Below are positions 18,261 to 28,057 of a stretch of DNA of 64,000 nt, in pieces (position 1 is the first letter of the stretch; each line of letters begins with the position of its first letter). The stretch is taken from assembly GCA_002431395.1 (NCBI GenBank), contig DJEU01000032.1:62001-126000 (forward strand). The letters run 5' to 3'. The position numbers and the translations under genes are program-made. The DNA is from Lachnoclostridium sp. UBA5890 (GTDB lineage: Bacteria > Bacillota > Clostridia > Lachnospirales > Lachnospiraceae). The notes below the pieces were generated by a model, which saw only the letters and a list, made by a program, of their open reading frames with translations, was not told the origin of the DNA and did no database searches.

Positions 18261-19679
18261 ATGTCAAAAAAATCTTACATCATATATATTATCCTGCTTA
18301 TGCTCGTGGTTTTCGGCATTGGCCTTATGGTCTATGCCCGCTTTCGCACGCCTTCGTTTGAGGCAGCAAGCCAGTCGGAATCTGCGAAGGCCGTCAGCAA
18401 TCCCTATTGCGGATTCTATCATCTTTACGGCTACCAATTGTCCGAAGAAGGGGATAAACCTGCCAAAAAATGGGCATCCTCTGTGCTTGCGAACGACGAT
18501 AACCGCATCGTCCTGCTGCAGATCAATCTAGTCAACTACAAAGACAAAGCAATCAGCGATTCTGCTCTTGCGCAGCTTGACAGCATTATATCATCTTTTG
18601 CCGCAGCAAACAAGCAGATCATCCTCCGCTTCTTATATGATTGGGATGGAAAAGCACTTCAAAGCGAACCGTCTTCCATCGAGCAGATTTCCGGTCATAT
18701 GGATGATGTTTCTTCTATCGTAAATGCACATAAAGACGCTGTCTTTCTGCTTCAAGGCATTTTTACCGGAAACTGTGGGGAAATGAACCAAACACATTAC
18801 GGCTCCAATGACGATATCCGTAGTCTGATGAAGCATCTTGCTTCGGTCATTTCTCCGGAAATTTACCTTTCGGTTCGTACACCGGCACAGCTTCGCACGA
18901 TTTTGGGAACATCTTCTCCTTTCGCCAATGCCTCCCCGTATGACGGAAGTCTGTATGCCAGACTTGGTCTTTTCAACGACGGCATGTTTGGCAACGAATT
19001 CGACTGCGGAACTTACGACGACACGCCTCTTGCAGATACTTCCGACATTACGCAGAAAGGAACCCGCAAAGAAGAAATCGCCTTCCAGAGTAACCTCTGT
19101 TCCTATGTGCCAAATGGCGGCGAGGCCGTTTTAGCAAATTCATATAATGATCTTGCAAAGGCCATTCCGGATCTTTATAACATGCGTGTTTCCTACCTCA
19201 GCTGTGACCACGAAGCTTCTGTGCTGAATAAATGGAAAAATACATCATATTCCGGCGAAGATACCATTTTTTCCGGAGTAAGCGGTTATGATTATATCCG
19301 CGCCCACTTGGGGTACCGCTATATAGTAACCGGTTCGCAGGTATCTTTTTCCGGTTTGTTTTCCTCCCACATTCAGGTGGAAATGACCGTGGAAAACCGT
19401 GGATTTTCTCCCTGCTACCGTCCTTTTGATGTCCAGCTGGTCCTGCAGGATAAAAACGGAAATTCTTTCCAATATCCAGTCTCCTTTGATACACGGACGA
19501 TTGACAACGGGCAGTCAAAAACATTTTCCAGTTCAATCAAGCGATCGGAACTTTCCAAAGGAACCTACTCACTCTCTTTAAAAATGAGTGACATTACGAC
19601 GAAAAACAAGATTTCTTTTGCCAATGCTTCTGTTAATGAAGATGGCAGCGTGCCACTCGGTACCTTGATCATTCCTTAA
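18261..19679 (+). CDS. Membrane-anchored DUF4874/DUF4832 protein (putative glycoside-hydrolase-like TIM barrel)
   Basis: 472 residues with one N-terminal transmembrane anchor (SYIIYIILLMLVVFGIGLMV) and an extracytoplasmic part. The DUF4874 half includes VLLQINLVNYKDKAI, IILRFLYDWDGKA, VFLLQGIFTGNCGEMNQTHY and LGLFNDGMFGNEFDCGTY; the DUF4832 beta domain follows (VEMTVENRGFSPCYRPF). GEM and NDGMFG may hold catalytic acids. The start at 18261 has AAAGGAG 6 nt upstream. It interrupts an otherwise leftward gene row and converges on a paralogue with overlapping stops (TTAA). Probable role: cutting or trimming the locus glycan outside the cell; inference. Confidence 0.75.
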   Translation: MSKKSYIIYIILLMLVVFGIGLMVYARFRTPSFEAASQSESAKAVSNPYCGFYHLYGYQLSEEGDKPAKKWASSVLANDDNRIVLLQINLVNYKDKAISDSALAQLDSIISSFAAANKQIILRFLYDWDGKALQSEPSSIEQISGHMDDVSSIVNAHKDAVFLLQGIFTGNCGEMNQTHYGSNDDIRSLMKHLASVISPEIYLSVRTPAQLRTILGTSSPFANASPYDGSLYARLGLFNDGMFGNEFDCGTYDDTPLADTSDITQKGTRKEEIAFQSNLCSYVPNGGEAVLANSYNDLAKAIPDLYNMRVSYLSCDHEASVLNKWKNTSYSGEDTIFSGVSGYDYIRAHLGYRYIVTGSQVSFSGLFSSHIQVEMTVENRGFSPCYRPFDVQLVLQDKNGNSFQYPVSFDTRTIDNGQSKTFSSSIKRSELSKGTYSLSLKMSDITTKNKISFANASVNEDGSVPLGTLIIP

Positions 19680-20914
19680 TACAATACGGACAGGGAAATC
19701 CCTTCTTCTGCCCCTTCGTTGGCAAATAGAATGGGATTTCCTTTTTCATCGCACATCGTCAGCTTCCAATCCCCGGAAAAAAGATCTTCTTCGCAAACAA
19801 TCTTGCATTTCTGAACCTTTCCCGGCGCCGGATACGGCAACGGCTGTCTGACCACACATTGCCATTCTTTATTGGATAATTTTTCCAAATTCATGTAAAT
19901 TTCTTTGTAAGGAACCGCAAATCCGGTATTTTCGATTTCCATCGTAATGATACTGCGATGAAACCTTTTCCGCAGACTTCCCTTACGAAGGACGAAGCGA
20001 TACCCCAGATGTGCCTCCACGTAATCATAGAGGGAGTGTCCTTTCCAGACACCCTCTGCCCCACAATCCATCGTTTTCCATCGTTCCAATTCTTTTTTAT
20101 CATGATCCCGGTTCAGATACGTAATTCCTTCGGTCCGCAGACGCAAAACAATGTCCTCTGCCGTCTGAGGGAAACCAGCGATTACTTCGCCGCCATGCGG
20201 AGCATATTTTGCACATTGGGCGATAAGTGCCTGCTCTCTTTCCGGCGGCCACTCCTCCTCCCAGGCATATTCCCGTTCTTCTCCCGGAACCGCATAGGTG
20301 CCAAGATCCGTCTCGGAGCCAAACATGCCATCGTTATATAAACCAATCTCCTCCGAAATGACTTCCTTCTCATCGGTACAAAGCATACGCCAATGCACCG
20401 GTTTGCGTACACTGCGGAAAATATTCGAAGACAAACTTTCTTTTATCTCTTTTTCTAATTTTTGTATATTTTCTTTTATGAGATAACGGGAGGAATGCAT
20501 CTCTCCCCAGCTTCCCAAAAAGATTCCCTGCAAAACAAAAATATGATCTGCAAACTCATTTAGCACCGGAAAAATCTGTCTCATATGGCGTTCAACCACA
20601 GAAAGAGACGAGGGATCCTTCTCCCTTCCTTTTCCCTCAAAATCATAGGAAAACCGGAGAATCAGATCCAGCTTCTTTTGTACAAAAAAGGAAAAGACAT
20701 CACAAAGCCCTTGCAGATCCTGCTCTTCTATGTCTTCTCCCGGAATCAGTATTTCCAGCAAAACCAGTGTATCTCCGGCTGCCAGACTGGTCTCTGCCAC
20801 CACCGGATTCCACTTTTCCCCCAGTGTAACCGGGAAAATGCGGTACCAGCCGCGTCGGGCATTGGGCACTGCCATCGTACTCTCTGCCGGCAGTTTTGTC
20901 GTTTTACTCGTCAT
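19676..20914 (-). CDS. Cytoplasmic DUF4874/DUF4832 paralogue
   Basis: 412-residue paralogue of the converging membrane-anchored protein: shared LILRFSYDFEGKG, FVLQGIFLGSWGEMHSSRY, GLYNDGMFGSETDLGTY and a final beta domain (ITMEIENTGFAVPYKEI). Unlike its partner it lacks any signal peptide or membrane segment. The start at 20914 has AGAGGTG 4 nt upstream and overlaps the end of the GT2 gene by 11 nt, so it is the last gene of the GT2/GT4 row. Its cytoplasmic location is puzzling for a putative glycan hydrolase and may mean a binding or editing role. Confidence 0.7.
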   Translation of the reverse strand: MTSKTTKLPAESTMAVPNARRGWYRIFPVTLGEKWNPVVAETSLAAGDTLVLLEILIPGEDIEEQDLQGLCDVFSFFVQKKLDLILRFSYDFEGKGREKDPSSLSVVERHMRQIFPVLNEFADHIFVLQGIFLGSWGEMHSSRYLIKENIQKLEKEIKESLSSNIFRSVRKPVHWRMLCTDEKEVISEEIGLYNDGMFGSETDLGTYAVPGEEREYAWEEEWPPEREQALIAQCAKYAPHGGEVIAGFPQTAEDIVLRLRTEGITYLNRDHDKKELERWKTMDCGAEGVWKGHSLYDYVEAHLGYRFVLRKGSLRKRFHRSIITMEIENTGFAVPYKEIYMNLEKLSNKEWQCVVRQPLPYPAPGKVQKCKIVCEEDLFSGDWKLTMCDEKGNPILFANEGAEEGISLSVLY

Positions 20915-21686
20915 CCGACACCTCTTCATCAATCTTAAATAGTTTTATGCCAATCCATACGGCGACGATGGAAAACATCATTCGGAACATATACATGATG
21001 GGTTTCAGACCAGAGTGCATACTCTTTCCTTCCACACGCGGATGCATGACCGCCGGCACCTCGACAAGACGATAGCCAAGCAAAAGCATCTGCATGATAA
21101 TATTGGCATCCGGGTACTTATCATCAAAATGGTTATACGTCGAATAGAAAATCACAACACGGCGGCTGAGTCCCTGCAGTCCGGTCGTTGGATCCGCGAT
21201 TTTACGTCCTGTGCCAAGATAGATCAGTCCGCGGAACAGCCCCCAGGCAATCTTTTTCAAAAACGATACCGGAAACTCAGAACTTCCTTCCATAAAACGG
21301 GAACCAAGAACGATATCCGGGTATTTTCCATTTTCGTCCTTTGTCTTTAATTTCTCATAGATGACAGGTATATTGCACACATCATGCTGGCCGTCTGCGT
21401 CCATCTGAATGACATATTCATAACCGCGGCGGATCGCATACTTATACCCAAGCTGGAGCGCACTTCCGTAGCCCAGATTGAATACGTGTGTCACGATTGC
21501 GTGGTTGCGTGCCTTTACGATCCAGTTTGTATCGTCAGAAGACGCATCATTCATGATAAGTACATCCGCAATCTCAGCAATCTCCGGGCTTTCCAGTTTT
21601 TCCAATAATTTTGTGATATTTTTTGCCTCATTATACGCAGGAATGATAATCAATAATTCTTTTTTTGCCTTTTTCTCACCTGTCAT
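20904..21686 (-). CDS. Family 2 glycosyltransferase (dolichol-phosphate mannosyltransferase-like)
   Basis: About 260 residues. GT-A fold: LLIIIPAYNEAKNITKLLEK, VLIMNDASSDDT, YVIQMDADGQHD (DxD), ADPTTGLQGLSRR, and a single C-terminal hydrophobic segment (IMYMFRMMFSIVAVWIGIKL). Such enzymes charge a polyprenyl phosphate with a sugar and are commonly encoded beside DUF2304 proteins, as here. Two ATGs are possible (21692, ATGA overlap with the previous gene, or 21686); the second has GAGGGA at better spacing. Confidence 0.88.
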   Translation of the reverse strand: MTGEKKAKKELLIIIPAYNEAKNITKLLEKLESPEIAEIADVLIMNDASSDDTNWIVKARNHAIVTHVFNLGYGSALQLGYKYAIRRGYEYVIQMDADGQHDVCNIPVIYEKLKTKDENGKYPDIVLGSRFMEGSSEFPVSFLKKIAWGLFRGLIYLGTGRKIADPTTGLQGLSRRVVIFYSTYNHFDDKYPDANIIMQMLLLGYRLVEVPAVMHPRVEGKSMHSGLKPIMYMFRMMFSIVAVWIGIKLFKIDEEVSDDE

Positions 21687-21688
21687 CT

Positions 21689-22903
21689 TCATTCCCTCTC
21701 ATTTTCCATTAAATTTAGTAATTCTGTCAACTGTGACTTTTCGGATAATTCCTTCTTCTGTGCCATCTCTCCGTAAGCTGCACAGGCTTCTTTATCATCC
21801 AGCAATTCACACAGCGCGTCGCAGATTCCTTCGGCACTGAGCGGACACATTTTTCCATCCACACCATCCTCAATCTGTTCCCGGTTTCCCGGGCAGTCCG
21901 AAGCAAGGATCGTACAGCCTAGTGTCTGGGCCTCCTGAATCGCAATGCTCTTTCCCTCAAACCGGGTCGCGTGCACATAAATGTCACACTGTTTATAATA
22001 AGGATACGGATTTTCTTTGGCTCCTAACAGCAGAAAATCCTGTTCCAATCCATACTCTTTAATCTTCTTTTCAAGCGGTTTTCGCTCTTCGCCTTCTCCG
22101 AGAATGTACCAGCGGACATGGCGCCCCCGTTCCCGCAAAAGCTTCATCGCCTCGACAGCGATCTCATATGCCTTTTGTGCCGTCAGACGTCCTACCGTCA
22201 AAAGCCGCACACCGTCAAAATCATCGTCAAATCCGCCGGGCTTTTCTGCACCTTTACGAATCTTATCCGTATCGATCATATTGTGAAATACTTTCGTCTT
22301 TGCCTCATATTGCGGATACACTGCAAGGAAATGTTCTTTCACTTCATCGGACACCGGGCAGATGCGGTCAAACGAATCATAACAGCCGCCGTCAAGCTGC
22401 GGCGTATAGCCTGCTTTCTCATAATCAATATGTACAAAGCCGGCTTTTACATCCGCCGACACATAATCTGCCACGTAGTAAGTGGAACCGCCCTCCAGAT
22501 AAGCGACTGCCATATCATAATGTGTCGTAAACCGAGGCGCCGCCTCTGCCATTACCCGCCATAACAGTTTATCCGGCAAAACCCGTTTACTTCGGAGCAT
22601 CGGCACCAGCCCGCGAAATATATATGGTAATTTTTTCCAAATTATCCCCCGATGAAACAAGTGGGAGAAAATATAACGGTTTAATTCCTTTTTTCCTTCT
22701 TTACTCAACACGGAACTGTCTGAAAAATGCTCGTTTAATACGGTTACCGATTCGGGAAGCCGGTGAATCATTTCTCCCTGATTTAGCAGAACAAATACCG
22801 ATATTTTGTATTTTCCCGAGTCCATATTCCGGATCATCTCGATCATTGCTGTCTCGGCACCGGCGCAGCCAAGCGTATTGATCACAAATAATACCTGTTT
22901 CAT
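21689..22903 (-). CDS. Family 4 glycosyltransferase
   Basis: 404 residues with the GT-B fold of GT4: N-terminal LFVINTLGCAGAETAMIEMI, and the C-terminal nucleotide-sugar motif LLTVGRLTAQKAYEIAVEAM then FEGKSIAIQEAQTLGCTILA with the E-x7-E pattern. Cytoplasmic. Its ATG overlaps the DUF2304 stop (ATGA) and AAGGAG sits 5 nt upstream, so translation is coupled. It likely adds one sugar to the locus glycan. Confidence 0.9.
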   Translation of the reverse strand: MKQVLFVINTLGCAGAETAMIEMIRNMDSGKYKISVFVLLNQGEMIHRLPESVTVLNEHFSDSSVLSKEGKKELNRYIFSHLFHRGIIWKKLPYIFRGLVPMLRSKRVLPDKLLWRVMAEAAPRFTTHYDMAVAYLEGGSTYYVADYVSADVKAGFVHIDYEKAGYTPQLDGGCYDSFDRICPVSDEVKEHFLAVYPQYEAKTKVFHNMIDTDKIRKGAEKPGGFDDDFDGVRLLTVGRLTAQKAYEIAVEAMKLLRERGRHVRWYILGEGEERKPLEKKIKEYGLEQDFLLLGAKENPYPYYKQCDIYVHATRFEGKSIAIQEAQTLGCTILASDCPGNREQIEDGVDGKMCPLSAEGICDALCELLDDKEACAAYGEMAQKKELSEKSQLTELLNLMENERE

Positions 22904-23286
22904 TTTGACTCCTTTTTGACAACGTCCTGTACTTCCTGAATTTTTTCCAAAAGCATCTCATTTTCCTGATTTAACAGCGACACCTGCATCGCAAGCTCTT
23001 GATTTTTTCTGCTTAGGACAGAGAGCTGTGTACTCAGATAAAACAGGCACCAAAGTGCACAGATTCCGATCACAACGATCACAACCATTCCCCGCGTACT
23101 GACATACTGGTTCCAAAGCGTCGGCCGTAGACAGATTCCGCAAACAATCAGCCCGAGTGCGATCACGCCCCACAAAAGGCAGAACTGCTCTTTTAATTTG
23201 CGCCTTGCCAGCGACAATATTGTCTTTATCACCAAAAAACAACCGAGAAAAATTAATAAAATTCGTAACATATCTCCTGTTTGCAT
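22900..23286 (-). CDS. DUF2304 membrane protein
   Basis: 128 residues with three hydrophobic segments (MLRILLIFLGCFLVIKTILS, LLWGVIALGLIVCGICL, VVIVVIGICALWCLFYLS) and a C-terminal coiled coil (about residues 82-120, QLSVLSRKNQELAMQVSLLN). DUF2304 proteins accompany DPM1-like GT2 enzymes and are thought to assist polyprenyl-phosphate sugar transfer; a GT2 of that type lies two genes downstream. The start at 23286 is taken for GGAAAGGAAG 6 nt upstream. Confidence 0.8.
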   Translation of the reverse strand: MQTGDMLRILLIFLGCFLVIKTILSLARRKLKEQFCLLWGVIALGLIVCGICLRPTLWNQYVSTRGMVVIVVIGICALWCLFYLSTQLSVLSRKNQELAMQVSLLNQENEMLLEKIQEVQDVVKKESK

Positions 23287-23306
23287 TTTCTTCTTCCTTT
23301 CCTGTG

Positions 23307-24752
23307 TCAATCCTGATACCGGTCAAATACTTTTGATTCCGGCGGAACTCCTCTTTTATGCCGCAGCAGGCTGCCCCGACAGAATACATGCTCATCGAGA
23401 TTTTTTTCAAGCCATCGAAGTCTGGCATACGCGACGCAGAAGCCGACAAACGAACCGATAAACACGCCGATCCCGTACCAGATCTCCGGCAGCCAGGTTG
23501 CTACCACCGACGACAGCCAGGTGACAAAGCAGAACAAAAATGCGGTCATCAGCGCCCCGGTCAGATCATTAAAATAGTACAGGAAAATAATTGCTGCATA
23601 CATAATAAATAATACAAAATATCCGGCTGCCAGGCAAGGGTAAATTTTCAAAACCAAGCCATCAAATCCAAATCTTGGCAGCAATATAATGCAAATGAAA
23701 AATAAAATGACGGAAATGATAAACTGGATTCGCACCAGATTCATCAATTCTTCGGACAACTGGCGGAACATTCTCTTCTTCGCCAGTTCAATATCCATCT
23801 TTCTTCCCCCGATCACCGCCTCCGAATACGCTTTGTAGCGCTCGTGAAAATGCATCTCCACACGCGAAATAAAAATCACGCTGGAAGAAAGATTCGTAAA
23901 CATCGCAAGGCACGTTGCCATGTCATAGGATGTCACACAAACGAATGTATCTGCCACGACCATCCGCAGATCGGTCGTCCAGAATACAAAGTTATGAATG
24001 TATAATCCCAATGTATACAAAAAGTTTGTCGCAACTAACTTCCAGTAAATCCGAAAATAACTAAGTACCCGCTTGTATTGTCCGCTGTTTTTCTTAAAAT
24101 AATTGCGGATTACAGCAAATTCAAGACTGGCGATCAGGAAAAATCCGATGTCCAATGCCACCAGCATGGAATACGTTTTATCACAACCAAAAACGACTAC
24201 GAAAAGTACCGCCAGCGCCACCGTCACTGCCATTCCCAGCAAGAAGAAAAAGGAAATCTTTTTGTAATCTTTACATATCGAAAGGTACAGCATCTGGTAA
24301 AAGACAAGCACCAGTGCCACATACCCACAGTATCCGGCAAATACAAACCATGCCGGCACCTCTCCGGTCAGATATTCCCGCACGCAGAAAACAATACCAA
24401 ACACACAGCTGACACCGAGATTTAACATCATTCCCACATAAAAACAAGGAAGCACATCGTCGTATTTTTCCTCATATATTATATCGGACATATAGCGCGA
24501 TAATACAGAGTTAAATGGTGCTGCGCTGAGCAGGGCAAAGATGAAAATATAAAGCACCGTACAGGCAAATAATTCGCGCTGTGCATACCCCACTTTTGAG
24601 ACGTCAAGAAGCACCTGCATCGCCATGATCGCAGCGATAACAAGAATCATCGGAGCGATTGTGATCATGGTGCTGTAACCCATGCCTATGATATTGGTCG
24701 TCAATGTATTTTTATTGTAAATTTTATTTAATTTTACACCGATCCCTGCCAT
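23307..24752 (-). CDS. pelG: Pel-type exopolysaccharide transporter PelG
   Basis: 481-residue polytopic inner-membrane protein with about 12 membrane segments. The N-terminus MAGIGVKLNKIYNKNTLTTN followed by hydrophobic segments, and SAAPFNSVLSRYMSDIIYEE, are characteristic of PelG, which forms the Pel synthase/export complex with PelD, PelE and PelF. It follows pelF by 24 nt with GGAGGA upstream. The order D-E-A-F-G seen here matches the pel operon described in Gram-positive bacteria. Confidence 0.9.
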   Translation of the reverse strand: MAGIGVKLNKIYNKNTLTTNIIGMGYSTMITIAPMILVIAAIMAMQVLLDVSKVGYAQRELFACTVLYIFIFALLSAAPFNSVLSRYMSDIIYEEKYDDVLPCFYVGMMLNLGVSCVFGIVFCVREYLTGEVPAWFVFAGYCGYVALVLVFYQMLYLSICKDYKKISFFFLLGMAVTVALAVLFVVVFGCDKTYSMLVALDIGFFLIASLEFAVIRNYFKKNSGQYKRVLSYFRIYWKLVATNFLYTLGLYIHNFVFWTTDLRMVVADTFVCVTSYDMATCLAMFTNLSSSVIFISRVEMHFHERYKAYSEAVIGGRKMDIELAKKRMFRQLSEELMNLVRIQFIISVILFFICIILLPRFGFDGLVLKIYPCLAAGYFVLFIMYAAIIFLYYFNDLTGALMTAFLFCFVTWLSSVVATWLPEIWYGIGVFIGSFVGFCVAYARLRWLEKNLDEHVFCRGSLLRHKRGVPPESKVFDRYQD

Positions 24753-24776
24753 CGTCTTCCTCCATTCTCCTTATTC

Positions 24777-26237
24777 TCACGGCTTCTTGATGTGAAAGGG
24801 TTCCTCGTTCCATTTTTCCTTTCTCTTTTCGGCAAATTCCTGGTAAATTCCACGGTAAACCTGTTTCATATCCTGCACCTTATATCCTGACATCACGCGT
24901 TCATATCCGGCTTCACCCATGTCTTTCCTCATCTTGTCATTTTCTGCCAATTCCACCATTGCCTCGGAAATTTCTTCCAGATTCATAATATGTGTAAGGA
25001 TTCCCGCCGGTTTTTCGCCTTCTTTGTCTCCATAGATCAACTCCCGGCAGTTTCCGACATCAGTGGCAATAACCGGTTTATGCGCCGCATAACTCTCCAA
25101 GATCGTAAGCGGCTGCCCCTCACTGATACTCGTTAATATTGTAAAGTCCATCCGCCCAAGATACTCGCGGATATCAACTCTTCCGGTAAATACAACATCT
25201 TTTACATTGAGTGCCTCGACAAGATCAAAGCACTCTTTCGCATACTGTTCATCCTCATCGCAGGGACCCATGATCCACAATTTTAACCGCTTCACCTTTT
25301 TCTTGGCAAACGCAAATGCCTGAATCATCGTCTTTACATCTTTAATCGGCGTGACACGAAGCACGGCTCCGATATGAATCATTTTTTTATCTTCTTCCGT
25401 TTTTCCGGGAAGATTTGCCAGTCGCTCCACATCAATCCCATTTGGTGTGACACGCGTCTTTTCCGCCGGGCAGCCAAGTTCCAGCTGCAGCTGTCTCGCT
25501 CTGGCATACAGACTGGTCACAATGTCTGCCTGATCATATGCAAGCAGGGACATCTTTTTAAACTGCTCGATCCATATATTTTTGTAAACACCGGCTACCC
25601 ACGAGGCCTTGATGATCTCTTCCTCTCGCTCTCTCGTATAAATTCCATGTTCTGAGATCAATAAGCCACAGCCATACAGATGTTTCGCCATACTCCCCAG
25701 TACACCGGCATACCCTGTTGCCACACAATGATACAGATCCGCTTTCGGAATCCGGCTTTTCAGCACCAAAAAAAGCGGCAAATAAATAGAACGCATCGTC
25801 CATAGGAAATCCGAAAAAACGATATGTGGGAAATTTTTCTGGTAACACTCGGAAACCATATGATAAAAATCCGGTCCCATCAGCAGTTTATCGAGTGAAA
25901 AAGTACGATTCTGAAAGAGATCAAAGATCACATTCCAGTCAATCTCCCGATTCAGGATGAGACTTCTCACTGCCTGGTATTCTTTTTTTGTCAGACGAAT
26001 TTCCTTTCCTTTACTGCCGGCTCCATCCCAATCAAAATCTTCCAGATACACTTCGTGTACCTGCGTTACATTTTCCGGCAATTCATACGCAAACTTTCCA
26101 CTCAGAGAGCGGTTGGAAATAATTGCCAATATTTGAAATTCAAGATTTGGAAACGAGCGTATCATACTATGGATCCAGCTTGATACACCACCTACAACAT
26201 AAGGATAACATCCCTCTGCCACGATACATACCTTCAT
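24777..26237 (-). CDS. pelF: Pel-type GT4 glycosyltransferase PelF
   Basis: 486-residue cytoplasmic GT4 enzyme that polymerises the Pel glycan from UDP-sugars. PelF features: MKVCIVAEGCYPYVVGGVSS at the N-terminus, LLISEHGIYTREREEEI, VTPNGIDVERLANLPG, and the catalytic-site motif TSISEGQPLTILESYAAHKP. The start at 26237 has AAGGAGA 5 nt upstream; the in-frame extension to 26285 lies inside the previous gene. It sits directly before pelG. Confidence 0.92.
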   Translation of the reverse strand: MKVCIVAEGCYPYVVGGVSSWIHSMIRSFPNLEFQILAIISNRSLSGKFAYELPENVTQVHEVYLEDFDWDGAGSKGKEIRLTKKEYQAVRSLILNREIDWNVIFDLFQNRTFSLDKLLMGPDFYHMVSECYQKNFPHIVFSDFLWTMRSIYLPLFLVLKSRIPKADLYHCVATGYAGVLGSMAKHLYGCGLLISEHGIYTREREEEIIKASWVAGVYKNIWIEQFKKMSLLAYDQADIVTSLYARARQLQLELGCPAEKTRVTPNGIDVERLANLPGKTEEDKKMIHIGAVLRVTPIKDVKTMIQAFAFAKKKVKRLKLWIMGPCDEDEQYAKECFDLVEALNVKDVVFTGRVDIREYLGRMDFTILTSISEGQPLTILESYAAHKPVIATDVGNCRELIYGDKEGEKPAGILTHIMNLEEISEAMVELAENDKMRKDMGEAGYERVMSGYKVQDMKQVYRGIYQEFAEKRKEKWNEEPFHIKKP

Positions 26238-26256
26238 CCGGCTCTCCTTTCTGCTC

Positions 26257-28056
26257 TCAGTCTGAAAGCGAATAATATAGTTCATTGTTATTCTTCAATT
26301 TCAACGTAATCTCCGGCTGGTTTGCTGCAATCAGATACGCATCCTCTTCTATATTTACAACCGATGCACCTTCCACGTCTTCCGGCTCTTCTCCATGGGT
26401 CCGCAGGATAAACCATGTCGTCTCTCCATCGGCCGCACCGGAGACAGTTAACCGAATCGTATCCTCTTCACAGGAATCACGATAATCCATCGCCAAAAAG
26501 TTTCGAATCTTTCGATCTGCCTCGGATACCGTCGTCTTTTCGAAACTGTCAAATGCCTTCCAATACGTATTCGTATTACTAGCAAATTTTTCATACAAAA
26601 TTTCCCAGCGATCATCTTTTTGCTGTGGCCATAAAATCTGTTTCAAATCAAAAACAATATTCGAATATGCAAGTGATGTCTGGAGACTCTTCATTCGGAT
26701 ATCTTCCCGATATGTATGAGTGATTCCATTGCTTGTGATTGACTGTAGTGTCATCGCACCGCCTTCTTTTGCCACAACTGAGTCCTCTAGAAAATTCCCG
26801 ACAAGTGTCGTCACCGTGGAAAACGGGGCCTGGGCAAGCACATTTTCATATGCTTCTTTCTGCGCTTTTGTCACATAGGCTGCCCCATACCGGTACCGGC
26901 TATCTGCCTGTTTTATAAATAAAGCATCGTTTTTCACCTTTCTCAGCGGATCAACAATTCCAAAATTATCCAGTGAAATTCCCGCTTCTGCTGATTTTTC
27001 GCGCAGTTCTTTCAGATAAAAAATCAGTTGTTTAGCATCCGGCAGATTGTCATCGTCATAATCCATCTGCGGGGAAAAGAAGCACGTCAATTTTGCCCCG
27101 GACTGTTCCTGATTCGCACAAATTCCAGGCCAGATAATATCGCGGAATACCGCAAGAGACTCGCGGCTGTACAGTTTTTTCATTTGTTCTTTATTTTCAC
27201 TGGCAAATCCGGAAAAGTTAGCAAGTGACATATTCTGGGCATTTACAACCGGATAGATCTCATATCGGCGCAATTCCGTCATCATCGCATCCAAAAATCC
27301 GATTCCGGTGCAGTCCTCCATGTAATCGCCATTCACGGCAAACACTTTTGCTTTTCCGACCGACGCCCTCCAGAGTATCGCCGGCAACTGTTCGTTTTTT
27401 ACCGATTCATCGGCAAGCATTCCGACCATATACGTTTTGCATCCGGATTCCAACAGATACCAAGGCATATGATCCGGAAGATCCTGCCTCTCTTTTTTTT
27501 CATTGTCATCTGCCGGCTGATAAATTGCCTGACCGCCAAGCAAAAATCCATCAAATAAATTCACGCCGGTCAGTTCCACATCTTCCTGCTTGATCTGCCG
27601 GATACCAAGCACTTTCCGCCAGCGGCTGCTCATCGCAATCGTCTGTACATCAGGCAGATTGCAGAACACAAACGAGATTCCCTGATCCGTATACGAAAGT
27701 ATCCGATCAAGATCCGCCTCCGTAGTCACCGCTTCTTTTTGAATCAAAATGATCTCACTCTGTTTTGCCGTCTCTTCCGGGCACTCACTAAGCGATCCAA
27801 ACGTTAGTATCTGGCGCTTGGTATATTCACACCACTGTGCTGCAACCTTTCCATATTTTCCCTCTTTTTCTCCGATAAACAAAACCGTTTTTTCGCGCAG
27901 CTGACAATCGCTCGCTTTTATATTTTCCTTTTTTTGTAAATATTGATTGGTGTCATACGTATTTCCGTTTTCCTTCACAACCTGCGTAAATTGGAACATA
28001 AACAGCAGGACAAACATCATCATGATCAAGATAAAAAATCTTCGTTTCGAAACCAT
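26257..28056 (-). CDS. DUF2194 protein, PelA-like (putative exopolysaccharide deacetylase/hydrolase)
   Basis: 599 residues with one N-terminal transmembrane anchor (FFILIMMMFVLLFMFQFTQV) and a large extracytoplasmic part. An N-terminal alpha/beta domain (TVLFIGEKEGKYGKVAAQW, IILIQKEAVT) is followed by a region with FFSPQMDYDDDNLPD and DNFGIVDPLRK, which could be metal-binding acids of a deacetylase-like fold, then a beta-rich C-terminus. Its position between the PelE-like and PelF genes is that of PelA in Gram-positive pel operons. The start at 28056 has GGGGGTG 6 nt upstream. Assignment as PelA rests mainly on position and DUF2194 resemblance. Confidence 0.65.
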   Translation of the reverse strand: MVSKRRFFILIMMMFVLLFMFQFTQVVKENGNTYDTNQYLQKKENIKASDCQLREKTVLFIGEKEGKYGKVAAQWCEYTKRQILTFGSLSECPEETAKQSEIILIQKEAVTTEADLDRILSYTDQGISFVFCNLPDVQTIAMSSRWRKVLGIRQIKQEDVELTGVNLFDGFLLGGQAIYQPADDNEKKERQDLPDHMPWYLLESGCKTYMVGMLADESVKNEQLPAILWRASVGKAKVFAVNGDYMEDCTGIGFLDAMMTELRRYEIYPVVNAQNMSLANFSGFASENKEQMKKLYSRESLAVFRDIIWPGICANQEQSGAKLTCFFSPQMDYDDDNLPDAKQLIFYLKELREKSAEAGISLDNFGIVDPLRKVKNDALFIKQADSRYRYGAAYVTKAQKEAYENVLAQAPFSTVTTLVGNFLEDSVVAKEGGAMTLQSITSNGITHTYREDIRMKSLQTSLAYSNIVFDLKQILWPQQKDDRWEILYEKFASNTNTYWKAFDSFEKTTVSEADRKIRNFLAMDYRDSCEEDTIRLTVSGAADGETTWFILRTHGEEPEDVEGASVVNIEEDAYLIAANQPEITLKLKNNNELYYSLSD

Positions 28057-28057
28057 A

